This document shows, one piece after another, positions 37,435 through 48,089 of a DNA stretch of 64,000 bases. A model generated the notes under the pieces. It ran no database searches, was not told where the DNA came from, and saw only the letters and a list, made by a program, of their open reading frames with translations. A program made the position numbers and the translations under genes. The first letter of the stretch is position 1. Every line of letters starts with the position of its first letter. Source of the DNA: Epiperipatus broadwayi (Eukaryota; Onychophora; Udeonychophora; Euonychophora; Peripatidae); NCBI GenBank assembly GCA_028023455.1, contig JAQFVV010006503.1:536404-600403 (forward strand), given 5' to 3'.

Positions 37435-37533
37435 GTCAAATATCAGCCTTTCACACTAATTGTGCATATGCTTTGCGAGTGTTAACACTCGCAAAGCATA
37501 TGCACAATTAGCGTGAAAGGCTGATATTTGACT
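37435..37533. repeat. Near-perfect 99-bp palindrome
   Basis: Centre gtgttaacac; arms differ at one position (cacactaat against attagcgtg). The outer part aaatatcagcctttcaca is shared with the palindrome at 42643-42837, so both belong to one family. Confidence 0.9.
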
Positions 37534-37640
37534 GTATACAATTGTTTACGTACGATATATAAAATAAAAGTAAGTTTATGTATTAAGTTTATGTATTTTA
37601 AAACCCTTTACTGCAAAGTGATATAGCATTGAAATAATGT

Positions 37641-37730
37641 CAATTACAGCCTGAAGAAGACTGTTAGGAAGTCGAAATGTTAAAAGTGAATAATAAAATA
37701 TTGCATAAAGTATAACATTGATGTGTAATG
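37641..37730 (+). ncRNA. Candidate type I hammerhead ribozyme (family A)
   Basis: Core CTGAAGA at 37651-37657; stem II GACT/AGTC (37659-37662 with 37670-37673); GAAA at 37674-37677. Stem III has six pairs, ATGTTA (37677-37682) with TAACAT (37713-37718), followed by T, so cleavage would be after 37719. Stem I: C37650-G37720 next to the core, a small internal loop, then six pairs ATTACA (37643-37648) with TGTAAT (37724-37729). One deviation: an extra A at 37658 between core and stem II. The order I-II-III open at stem I is type I. Hammerheads of this kind are known in Penelope elements and retrozymes. A decayed relative is at 16180-16402. Confidence 0.55.
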
Positions 37731-37828
37731 TGAATCTAGAGTAATTTTTACTACACTGTTTTGCACAAAGTAGAGATTGGTTTTCATCTGTTTTTAACAT
37801 TTGATGATTGGCTGTAATAAGCATATGA

Positions 37829-37908
37829 CCAATGACATGCAAAAAAATGTATGATCCCCAAAAATGCACATTTCATGCTGAAACAGCATTCATCAGTTGG
37901 CCTATATC
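37829..37908 (-). ncRNA. Candidate type I hammerhead ribozyme (family B, best copy)
   Basis: Minus strand: core CTGATGA (37896-37890), six-pair stem II ATGCTG/CAGCAT (37889-37884 with 37880-37875) around a TTT loop, GAAA (37874-37871). Stem III pairs ATGTGCA (37871-37865) with TGCATGT (37841-37835) including two wobbles; the triplet GTC ends at 37834, giving cleavage before 37833. Stem I pairs GGCCAA (37902-37897) with TTGGTC (37832-37827), with an unpaired A right after the triplet. Core and stem II are perfect. A plus-strand copy at 38399-38475 keeps the same pairing with compatible changes. Confidence 0.7.
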
Positions 37909-37959
37909 ACATTCTCTTACACAAATATTTGTGTTTGTTTAATTTATATAGATAGGGAA

Positions 37960-38745
37960 TTACTACAGCATGGTTTATATCAAAACTGTAAAATCAAGTT
38001 TGGCATATCAATTAAACTGCAATAATTCCCTATCTACATATCCTGAGTTATGATAAAGATATGTGTAAGATAATGTGATCAGGGTCATATAATAAGATCT
38101 GGTTCAACATGAAATGAGCATCTTAAGATTCTCATACATATTTTTCTTATCTTTGGACATATATTTATGATTACACCAATTCACATGATGTCATAAAAAA
38201 CTAAAACCAGTCCCTACATTGTGTGAGAGGGATATAGTGAAAATTACACTGCAGAAATATTATTCTGTAAATACATAATATCATGTTGTTTGCATCAAAG
38301 TTGTAAGAGGAGTAACTTTGACCCATCAATTAAATTGTTGTAATTCTTTTTTTTTAGTATACTGAACAGTAATAAAGATATACATAAAAGTATGATCTGG
38401 GCTAATTGATAAGTGCTGGTTCAGCATGAAATGTGCATCTTGGAGATTACAAATTTTTTCCACATGTCATTGGTCATATGTTTATGATTACATCAATTCC
38501 CAAGGTGTTAAAAGTAGTCAGAAACTAATTCCTAACATGGGTGAGAATGGGTAATGAAAATTACCCTACATAAATATTACTTATTAAATGAATAATCTCT
38601 AGTCTAATGAATGACAAATAAAAATTATTATTATTATTATACTTTCATCAAGAGCATAATGTCTAAGGGCAGTAAGTTTGATACTTTTAGCAATTGGGCC
38701 AACTGGCAAGTGCTTGTTCAGCATGAAATGTGCATCTTGACAAAA
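37960..38745 (+). repeat. Tandem array of ~300-bp hammerhead-bearing units (family B)
   Basis: The catgaaatg(t/a)gcatctt block recurs at 38111, 38428 and 38725 (spacing 317 and 297). The sequence between also matches in order: ttatgattacaccaattc, ...gtgaaaattac..., ...catcaa...gtaagtttga. A partial unit from about 37960 leads in, and the inverted unit at 37829-37955 (shared agggaattactacag and tgtgtaaga-aatgtgat blocks) lies head to head with it. Tandem ribozyme-bearing units of this size are what retrozymes and Penelope terminal repeats show. No coding content. Confidence 0.7.
38399..38475 (+). ncRNA. Hammerhead (family B), second copy with core mutations
   Basis: TTGATAA (38406-38412) in place of CTGATGA, so probably inactive. 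Stem II GTGCTG/CAGCAT keeps pairing through a G-U; GAAA at 38428-38431; stem III ATGTG with CACATGT before GTC (38466-38468); stem I GGCTAA with TTGGTC (38470-38475) keeps pairing through G-U. Relicts with the same block at 38111 and 38725 have more damage. Confidence 0.55.
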
Positions 38746-38794
38746 CATACCCTATATGTTTTACTGAAGGTTTGTGATAATAGTGTTTCAGATG

Positions 38795-39065
38795 TATTTA
38801 TATTGGACTATTTCCATCATCTAATATAAATGTTGGATGTCTTTACAAAAATGTAACTTTATTTAAATATTCCAAATACATTCAATTGTTAGTAATAGCA
38901 TACAGGTTAGTATATGCATGACATTTTGAGAGGTATTATTCTTCTCTCTTCTTTAGGTATTGCTGGTCTGACCAGTGGCAATATTGGCATGAGAATTGAA
39001 ACTGAATCCTTAGATTTTTGATTATTGAATTTTAAGGCAACACTCAAACCAACTGATTCATTCCA
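38795..39065 (-). mobile_element. tRNA-headed SINE, minus, left of the Penelope-like element
   Basis: Reverse complement of 41650-41920. Read on the minus strand: a tRNA-like head (A box aatcagttggtttgag, B-box-like ggattcagtttcaattctc), then a ~190-base body with ctaaagaagagagaagaataa and a 3' part ending gatggaaatagtccaatata. It belongs to a different SINE family from those at 18.0, 19.4 and 44.9-47.1 kb. The 3' part recurs in 55788-55969. Confidence 0.65.
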
Positions 39066-39149
39066 CCAAAGACAACAGTCAGTAGAAATTTCATATACTT
39101 ATCTATGAAGTTCCTCTATGATTACTCCACTTTTTCTAAGAGCAAAGTT

Positions 39150-41530
39150 GATTAGTAGTTTTCATATATTATGTATAGTCACACTAGCATGACTTATGGG
39201 ATTGTTTGCCATTGTCACATAAGCAGCTTTTTTAAATGTTCTTCTTTGTATCTTTTCTTCTTTATCTGATATTTTTGAAATTTTACAATTGAACATATTG
39301 GTACATACATGGTCTTCTACCTTATACGCATCTGTTTTCTCTCTTCTAATCATCAGTTTGTTTTTTGAAAGCTTGCTTTTCAATAGGACAACTGGTCTCA
39401 CCAATATATATTCTTCCACATTCACATGATCATTCATAGATGTATTTTTTTTCAGCATTTCAAGTTTAGGCTTTGTAGATGTTAGAATTTCTTGTAGTGT
39501 GATATGGCTGTAGAAAGCTGTTCTGATGTTATACTGACTGCGATTTTTCAATAATTTGTCTAATTTTGGTATGTATGAGTATATTATAGTAACAATATAT
39601 TTTTTCTTTTGATGGTTCTTTTTGTTGTCTATTTAAGGTTTTCTTAATGATCGATAACCATTTCTCATAAAAAATTGTTCTATTTAGATCTTTTTTTCTC
39701 TTCAAATCACTGATTTCTGAACATCTTTTGCTCTTTTCCACAGTGATAATATAACTCCATGTTTTGTGTTTTTGGTGTAATGGGATGTATAGGCTAAGTT
39801 ATTTTTCTTTATGTGCGAGTTTTCGGTAAACTAGTTTTCATTTTGTCATGAGGGAGTCTTGTAACAAGAATATCTAAGTCTGCCAATTTTTGCTCATTCT
39901 GATTCTATTGTAAATTTAATTAAAAAGAATATGTTGTTGATGTGTTTCCAGATAGTTCGGAGCAGTGTTTTTCCATGTGGCCACACAGCAAGTATATTAT
40001 CTACATAGCAAGGCCAAACTTTAGGTGGGTATGGAATAGCTTTTATTGCTGTGGTTTCAAGATTTTCATGAAAATATTGCTAATATGAGGTGACAATGTT
40101 GAGCTCATATCCATTCCTGCATTTTGTTGGAAGAATTCTGTATTATATTGAAAGTAGGTTGTTTTTATGCAGAATGTTATTAGTTCCAGTATACTATCAA
40201 TAGGAGGAGTTGTTCTGGTTTATAAGCTGTTATCACCATTTAATCTTTTTTTTACAATAGACAATGCTTCTTCACATGGTACATTTGTGAAAAAACTTGC
40301 CACAACAAGAATTACCAATAAATCTGTTCTTTCACTTTCATGTTTTTTTATTAATTGTACAAAGTGTCTGAAATCCCTGACAAAGGATTGGGTCTGTATG
40401 CCTAAGGATTAAGAACTTTGAGAAGAAATCTTGATAAATTTTGGAAAGATGAATTTCTAGAACTAACAATAAATCTTAGTAGAACATGATTCTTATGGAT
40501 TTCAGGTAGACCACAAATATGAGCAATTTTGCCAAGAATGTGATATTTTACTTTTTTTGTGAATCACTGAAGTACCTTTTTTTTGATTAATGCTTGTAAC
40601 TTTGTTTCTGTATTTGGTATCAGATTTTTTTACCATTTTTTTGTATTGGCCTACTGTGAGGAGTTCTTATATTTTGTCATAATCAGTTGTATCCATTCTA
40701 ACTGTTGCATTGCCTTTGTATGCAGGGTAGAATAATTAAAGATTTATCTACTTTGAGAGATTTATTTGCTTTCCTCTTGCCATAGGATAGGTTCGATATC
40801 AATTTTTAGTGTTTGTCAAGTATTTTTTATTCTCCTGTGTAATTATTTTGCTTCTTCTAAAGGCAACTTTTGAGTGACTTTCTTGATGGTTGTCATTGTA
40901 TCTAATAAAGGGATATTAAATGGCATTATGGAAAAGTTTAATCCTGAGAGTTTTAATAGATGAAGCTGGGACACTGTTTGATACATTATGATTTTTAATA
41001 TTTCCATGCAGGTTATGAAGTTTCTTCTGTTGGCATTCTTTTATTTTTTCATGTTTTGTAGAATGATTTTCTTACTGCTTGAGAAACTCTTGTGAAATCT
41101 TCATTCATAAGTTTATTTTTTAGAAAACATCCTACATTATCAATGGAATGCAAGGTTTGATGCTTAGAAAACTTTTAAGCATTTTTTCTTTCATTTAACA
41201 GAGCTTCACTTGCCCTCTGAGTAATTTTCTCTGCTCTCTATGAATGAATTTGAGGTTTTAGTTGCAAACCTTTAAAAATTAACCTTTCAGATTTACATTG
41301 ACATAAGAAAGTTAAATGATTTTCTACTTGACCAGTTTTAGACAATTTTTCATAATGTCTGAAGTTTGATATAATATTGGGTCCATACCGAATATGTAGT
41401 GTTTTCCTGAATGTTTGTGATAATGTTTTAATTGTATTTATACACTGAATAGAGAAGAAAAAGTACAAAGAAGAAAATTTAAAAAAGCTGCTCACATTAC
41501 AATGGCAAACAATCTTATTAGTCAACATAG
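39150..41530 (-). pseudogene. Penelope-like element: reverse transcriptase and GIY-YIG endonuclease, heavily decayed
   Basis: Minus strand, read across frames. The N-terminal part (41528-41238) ends in FKGLQLKPQI, like the 'GLxLK' region before Penelope RTs. Next come GLPEIHKNHVLLRFIVSS (about 40520-40460; family pattern GLPKIHKxxxPLRPIVS), FFQQNAGMDMSSTLSPHISN (about 40130-40070; pattern FxQxxGxxMGSPLSPxLAN), and the catalytic box as YVDN at 39997-40008 instead of YVDD. Downstream, CECGRIYIGET at about 39426-39393 is the GIY-YIG core, preceded by IRTAFYSHITL. This RT-then-GIY-YIG order is diagnostic of canonical Penelope elements. Many stops and frameshifts, plus D to N in the catalytic box, rule out activity. 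Confidence 0.8.
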
Positions 41531-41649
41531 TGTCACTATATATAATTTATGAAAACCAGTAATCAACTTTGTTCTTAGGAAAAAGTAGAGTAATCAGTGA
41601 GAACCTCAAAGATAAGTATATGGCATTTTTGCTGACTGTTGGATTTGGA

Positions 41650-41920
41650 AGGATGGTTCAGTTGGTTAGAGTTTTACCACAAAATTCAATACTCATAAAT
41701 CTAAGGGTCCAAGTTTTATTCCCATGCTAGTACTGTCAGTGGTCAGGTTAGCAATACCTAAAGAAGGGGAGAATAATACTTCTCAAAACATTGGGCATAT
41801 ACTAACCAGATGCTATTACTAACAGTTGAATGTTTTTGGAAGATTTAAATAAAGTTAAACTTTTCTAAAGACATTCAATACTCATATTAGATGGTGGAAA
41901 TAGTCCAATATATAAATACA
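41650..41920 (+). mobile_element. tRNA-headed SINE, plus, right of the Penelope-like element
   Basis: Head ggatggttcagttggttagag and gggtccaagttttattccc match tRNA A- and B-box patterns; the body and 3' part mirror 38795-39065 (~80-85 percent). The pair forms ~270-bp inverted repeats around the Penelope remnant. This is either two independent SINE insertions or terminal structures that include a tRNA-like head; I favour the first. Confidence 0.7.
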
Positions 41921-42642
41921 ATTATTCTATATGTTTCTGGAATTTTGCTTATGCTGTGGCTTAAACTGGAAATTTAGGTCAGTATTAACCAGGTTTTTCA
42001 TCTTTTAGCACATATCTGTTTCTAATTTTGGCAAATAATGTTTTAATAATATTTATGACCACTGTGTGTTTGTATCCAATATTACATAAGGTTTTAATTT
42101 ATGTGTCTGTGTTCACTTTTTGCTTGGATTCAAATTTTCATAGGTTGTATTTTCTATGTAGAAATGGGTCAATGAATTTATGAGCAGTGGGCATTAATGA
42201 TTCAGAGCATATTACCCTATGCACATAAACAGTTTTAACAATCATTTTCATTTTATAATCTACACATTGTAAATCTCCACTTTTATAAATCACATCATTC
42301 TCTAAAACTGTTGTTGCAATGATTGTGCCTATCAGTTAGTTGAAAGCATGCTTAGCACACTATGTTGATAGAAGTTAATATATTATGTTAAACCAATAAA
42401 TAAGCTTTTCTTAATATACATAACATATGTGTTTATTATTGAATTACATTGCTTTATGAAAAGTAAAAACTTTACTTTGAAATTACAATTAAACTGTAAT
42501 AATTCCCTATGTATTTATATTGAACGATAACGAATGACTAACAAAAATTAATAATATAACATTGATGCACATTGCATATTGAAGTCTTTCCGTGCAGTAT
42601 AAAAGACATATGCTAAAACTTTGCCACCACTACTTATAGAAT
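41921..42642. other. Spacer with a fragment of the hammerhead array
   Basis: aattaaactgtaataattccctat near 42487 matches the block at 38010-38035. ataacattgatg at about 42558 matches the end of the ribozyme at 37713-37724. Confidence 0.4.
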
Positions 42643-42837
42643 AATTCACTAAATATCAGCCTTTTACAGCTACTGTACATGCGCTTTAATGAGTGTTAAA
42701 TAATAAATGAATACTTTTCAGTGCCCATACTTCTTAAATACTATATCTTGTATGGGCACTGAAAAGTATTCATTTATTATTTAACACTCATTAAAGCGCA
42801 TGTAGAGTAGCTGTAAAAGGCTGATATTTAGTGAATT
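42643..42837. repeat. 195-bp palindrome
   Basis: Arms of about 87 bases (aattcactaaatatcagcc with its complement) around a ~20-base centre near 42740. Shares the terminal aaatatcagccttt with 37435-37533. Confidence 0.9.
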
Positions 42838-44898
42838 ACAATTATAAACATCCCGCTATAAAAATAGATGCTTGTTTACTTATAGAATAATAATTGTTAA
42901 AAGAAAATTTCATGGTAATCTTCCTGAGCCTTACCTCAAATCTTTACCTTTAATAATAATATTGGAATCTCATCAATTGTGGATGCTTTCCCAGATTTTT
43001 TTGGTTAACACTTACTTTTGTTTTCATTATTGCACAACCCAAGCTTTCCTTATCCATGTAATTTCCATTCAATTAAAATAAGAAAATGGTTATTATTTCT
43101 GCTAGAAAAATCCTTTGTATTTTTCCCAGCTCTTCAGGCCATCAACTTTTTTAAATTAATAATTTGCTATTTTTATTTCAATTAATAATTTTAATTCTAC
43201 AACTGCTAAATTGCAGTCTAAATCTATATCAACTTCAGGTCCATAAAGACATTCAATACTATTTCTAAGCATGAACTGAATTAAAGCATAACCTAATTAA
43301 AAGTTATTATTATTACCTGAACATTTTATTGAATATATCATTAACATTTTAAAACTATATTTTTATTAGAGTCATACTATTGCCTCCATAGAAAACTTCG
43401 TAATTATTCTTTATTTTTTTATCTCAAATCTATATTCTCTAATAATATTAACACTTTGTTTTTTGTCTTTCTACAGCATTCTTACCACATCACTATTCAA
43501 ATATTTTTATATTTAATTTCAATCATTTTTTTAGGTTTTTTTATACAAACAGGATACTTTTGATCCAAACATTTATTATTTAAGATCTTTTATTGTCTGA
43601 GTAATATTTTAAAGATGATCAATAATATTTTATTATAAATAAATTAATGTGCATACATACAGCTAAGTTGCAGAAAGTTTTTTTTTTTTTCTATTTTAGT
43701 AAAATTTGAGTTTTTAATGAGTGGAAAACAATCTTTTCTTGAAATCTGAAAAATTAACAAATCTGAAAAAGTTTTGCAAGCAGGAATTTTTTATTAATGA
43801 TGTTTTAGTACATGTTTTCTGTTTCTTTATGTATCACAGTTTCTGATTGGTGTGCTTACCAGAATTTTGATCACATTTGGTAGTTTTTTTTATTCATAAC
43901 AACATCAATTTTTAATTTATTGAAATGCTAATTACAAAACATTTTTTTTAAATTTAAAACACTGCTTACACAGTAATTTTCACTTTCATTTCCAAATACA
44001 AAATTCATACCTTCTTTGTTCTCGCATTACTCATAGATTTTTTCTATGTTTAGCCTTTTTCTTTTCAATTCTGGCAATAAATTGAACATGGCTTACTTTT
44101 TTATAGCACAGACTTTATATATAATCTATTAATTTTAATGTATATTTATTGATTTTTATTTACTAGTTATTGTTAAATTGAGAATTTGTCATTTATTTTT
44201 TCCCCACTGATTATGAGTTTAAGTAAATAATGCCATGTTTACATATGGTTTAAGTTAAATTGTCATCCTTAATTCCAGGAGTTCCCAGAAAATCAAGTCT
44301 TGTTAAAATCTAAGTCCCTAAGAATACAACAAACACTATATTCTTAAAGATTTTCTGACAAATAGAAAATGGATGTATATATTATAATAACAGCACTGAG
44401 AAGACACATATGTACATAACTGTTCTGAATTTAGAGAATCAGTTGACCCCAAATCAACATAATAAATTTTGGAAATTATTTTTCTTTGAGATAATTTTTC
44501 ACTTTTTTACTTTGCCATCTCAATTGTACTTTTTTAAGTTTACCTTACAACAATTCATTCTTATTTTGTTTTTGTATAATTTTAATCTATTTTTCTATTC
44601 ACTGCTTACAGATTTAATGTTCTTAACTTCAATTAAATATTGCATCTTAACTAAACAATGGAACAAAATCATAAAGCTTAAATTTGTAATCATTTAACAT
44701 GAAATGCTTTTCATATATTATATAAATATGATTTGCACTAACCACACATACACATACAAAACTGAATTTTTCTAAATTCTTTATATATTACAATAATACA
44801 AAAATAATACAAAATAAATATGTATAGTATGGCAGACTGCTTTCAAGGGACACAGCCCTCATGCATCGTTAGTGCAAATCATATTTATATAGTAGTAT
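42838..44898. other. AT-rich DNA, no gene seen
   Basis: 2 kb. Reading frames at 42872-43081 and 44410-44697 are AT-driven (Phe/Leu/Ile/Asn) and carry no recognisable motif. Confidence 0.35.
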
Positions 44899-45000
44899 TT
44901 TTTTTCTCATGTGTCATAGCATCATCCAGGAAGTGAACCCACTAACCCAAGATAATTGCTTGTAAAGCAGCTGTCACTGATCTCTCGACCACCAATGCTG
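44899..45000 (-). mobile_element. tRNA-derived SINE, minus
   Basis: Minus strand: cagcattggtggtcgagagatcag (A-box region) and ggttcacttcctgg (B box), then the tail gctatgacacatg. Same family as 18014-18106, a subfamily shared with 45692-45791 (cagctgctttacaag). Confidence 0.75.
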
Positions 45001-45691
45001 CAAAGTTTAAACATTTCTATATGGTTATGTGGCTTAACTCAGCTCAAGTTTTTTCAGAGTGAAGGTTAAATTTATAAAATTTTTATTATAATATATAAAT
45101 TTAGCATAGAAAATGATAACAGATTGAAAAAGCACAAAGAAATGCAACTCTGATTAAAAGAAAACATTTTTGTTGAGGTGAAATTAGAAATTAGAACAAC
45201 AGCAAAAATTTCAATATAATTTTAGACTGGAATTTCTGCAATTACATAAGATGAAAAAATGCTTAGTGTAAAATAAAAAAAAATGTATATGTAGACATAA
45301 TTATTTATTATAAAGCATGTAAAATTATTAATTAAAACAAAAAATAATAAGAAACAAATAAGCAATGAAATTTACTGAATTAAATTTAACAAACTATGTA
45401 AATCCTATATCATAAGAATGTAAAAAAAAAAAAAAATGCAGTGTACAATAAAAACACTAAAATATTGTGAGTAATAAAAGAAAACAATCTGATACAAAAT
45501 AAAAGATAGTTGATAAGCTACTAGTCATAATAAAATTGTAAAAGATACACTTATTTTTAATATAAATATATATTGATGATAAATAGAGATTATTGATGAT
45601 ATTTGACAGAGTTTAATGAAAAAAATATATTATGTCATCAAATCTGAGGCTAAAAAAACCAGTACAATAAATCAATAGGCTTTTTCCCTTC
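45001..45691. other. AT-rich spacer between SINEs
   Basis: A-rich; nothing recognised. Confidence 0.4.
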
Positions 45692-45791
45692 TCTTTTTTT
45701 ATGTGTCATAGCATTGAACCAGAAAGCACACCCACTAACCTGGGACAACTACTTGTAAAGCAGCTGTGCTGACCACTCAACCACCAATGCT
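45692..45791 (-). mobile_element. tRNA-derived SINE, minus
   Basis: Minus strand agcattggtggttgagtggtcagc (A box) and ggtgtgctttctgg in the B-box position, tail atgctatgacacat and an A run at its 3' end (plus-strand T run before 45700). B box is damaged. Confidence 0.75.
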
Positions 45792-46908
45792 TAAAATCTT
45801 TTTAGAGAAGAAAACTGAAAGTGTACCTTCAAATTATTCAAAGTCTATATCAATTGTAGAAATATACTATTTAAAATTTTATTTATCCTAATTATGGTTA
45901 TCAACAGATCTATTAGTTAACTGTGTTTACAAAACATAAGTGATTATTATTCTTAAAAGCGCTGCTCTAAAAGAACTAGTCCAGGATTAGGGTGATGAAT
46001 CCCCATGCTGAAAGTTCCTGGATTAATTCTCAAATTCGATAATGATTAAATACTTATTTTGGTCAGTTGACTTAGATTGTTTCTTTGAAGTCCAAATGTT
46101 TTTTAATTACTCGAAAAAACCGATCATACAACAGATATTAAAATAAATATTTTAAAGTAATAAGATTTAGAACCAATAAGTATATCAACATTTTTTCTAG
46201 TCTTCCCAGAATAATTCCTTTTAAATTTTTTTTACACCCATTGCTTTAAATAGTATTATTATTTTGGGAAATAATCACATCAATAATTTTGACAAATTTA
46301 TCTCGGGCTTGATTTCTGACAGTTTCAATTCACTGTAATTTTTCTGATGATGGTTTTTGATTTCTCATTGATATCAGACTTCTTAATTTTCAAGATTTTT
46401 GAATATGATTAAAATAGTATTAAGTTACACAGAAAATGTTTGAATGACTTATTTTGCTAGTCATGTTTGCATACTTATATTCCTTAATTAAAAATAATAA
46501 GATACCCACTAATTGTTAAAACATTTTTTTTAATCAAAAGTTTAGTCATAAGCAATTACAAGCTAACGATTGCTTGAATGATAATTACAGCTCCATCATA
46601 TATCTTTTCAGTAATTACACTCTGAAACAAAAAACTCTGATTTGTTGAACATAAACTTACAAAACTGCACCACATCACAATCTCATTTTTGGTTTTCAGA
46701 TGCAGTGAACTGGCAGTCATCTGATCCAACTGAATAAACCTACCTTCTAGCTAAAAATAGGTAGGTAGCCATTTACTGAATAATATAAGATGATTTCTAA
46801 TTAAATATTTACTTATTACCTGAAAAAAAATTCTAAGCCTGCTTGCGAATTAAAAGAGATACTAGGTTTGGGTTTAAATCCTCAGGTCATGGCCATGCCT
46901 AAAGAATA
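45792..46908. other. AT-rich DNA, no gene seen
   Basis: 1.1 kb without a supported feature. Confidence 0.35.
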
Positions 46909-46920
46909 CCTCATCCACCT

Positions 46921-47079
46921 TTTTTTTTTATATGTCAAAGCATTGACCGGGAAGCGAACCCGGGCCAGCTGCTGGGAAGCGAACCCGGGCTAGCTGTTGG
47001 GAGGCGAACCGGGGCCATCTGCTTAGAAAGCAGATATTGGAAGGCAGCTATGCTAACCGCTATGCCACCAACCCTTGAC
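46921..47079 (-). mobile_element. tRNA-derived SINE with triplicated B-box segment and 12-bp TSD
   Basis: Minus strand: A box gcggttagcatagctgcc, then the B-box segment (gggttcgcttccc type) three times in a row, visible on the plus strand as gaccgggaagcgaacccggg, gctgggaagcgaacccgggc and gttgggaggcgaaccggggc. It ends with the family tail and an A run. TSD cctcatccacct (46909-46920) and cctcatccatct (47082-47093), one mismatch. The two intact B boxes could favour Pol III binding. Confidence 0.85.
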
Positions 47080-47093
47080 TGCCTCATCCATCT

Positions 47094-48080
47094 TATAAAT
47101 GAAATTCTTGAATATATAAGTAGTTTTAATAATTTTTATATCATTGATTTTTGTAGAAACTTTATTTGTTGCGTGCAATGTGTATATAATAGGATGGCAG
47201 TCGTTGTAAAAAGAATTGAATAATAGACATATTTTAATTTATAAGTATTTTTGTGCAAGAAAAAAGAATTTTTTGTTATTTAAAAAAACATGTTTTATTT
47301 ATTTGTCTGATAAAAATTCGAAATGTAATTTCTATCGGGCTTCTTTTCTATTTATTTATAGGTTAATGATATTTTATTGACTTGGACTGGGTGTCTTTTA
47401 AAGATCGAAGACTGTATTTTTACTGTCTGATGATTCTTCTGTATTATAGATTAACAAAGAATGTTTTTTCTTCTATTGGAACCAAATTTTAAATGATTAA
47501 CGAATCAATATCTAATAAGTTGGTTGTAAAATAGAGTTCCTGAAATTTGAAAAATTATCCTATAAACAAAATAAGAGAAGAATTCCGCTGTAGGTAGTCA
47601 TCGATTTTTTAAATTTTTTTATAATTTTGTAATTATCAAAAATAATTTGATATGTATACATATATAGATGAAAAATGTATGACTTCATTCATTAAATACT
47701 GACAAACAATGTGTCAAATATATATTGAGATAGAGTATAAACTAGTCTGATTTGAATGTAAGTCCAACCACTTCACACTTAAAAATATACCCCCCCCCCC
47801 TCGATTCTCAAAAGTCTTCAACTGATCATTTGAGAGAATTTCAAATTAAGATTTAAAGTCATTTTTATTCCTATAGTCGTAAAAATGTTAACTAATGGCA
47901 TTTTAGCAATCTCCATAATTAAATTTTATATATTTACGTTATGTGTACGTGTATGCACGTATGTGTGCTTGTTTATATTATTTCTTTCAAACATTACAGC
48001 TTTAATTTTGTTGTAAAATAAATTTGAATATGTATTAAATTAAAATTTTGTTGGAACTTTTTTATTTAGGTACATGTAAG
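47094..48080. other. AT-rich DNA; C homopolymer near 47790
   Basis: No gene. A run of ~12 C at about 47790-47801 stands out in an AT-rich background. Confidence 0.4.
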
Positions 48081-48089
48081 ATAAATACA

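Noticed and set aside
41238-41528. Independent small gene on the minus strand
   Set aside because: Its FKGLQLKP end and position fit the N-terminal part of the Penelope-like protein downstream.
18014-47079. tRNA genes at the SINE heads
   Set aside because: A and B boxes are present but the acceptor and anticodon arms do not fold; tails and TSDs show SINE insertions.
47780-47810. C homopolymer as a regulatory or G-quadruplex site
   Set aside because: A single run on one strand without further G/C tracts; most likely a mutation-prone homopolymer.
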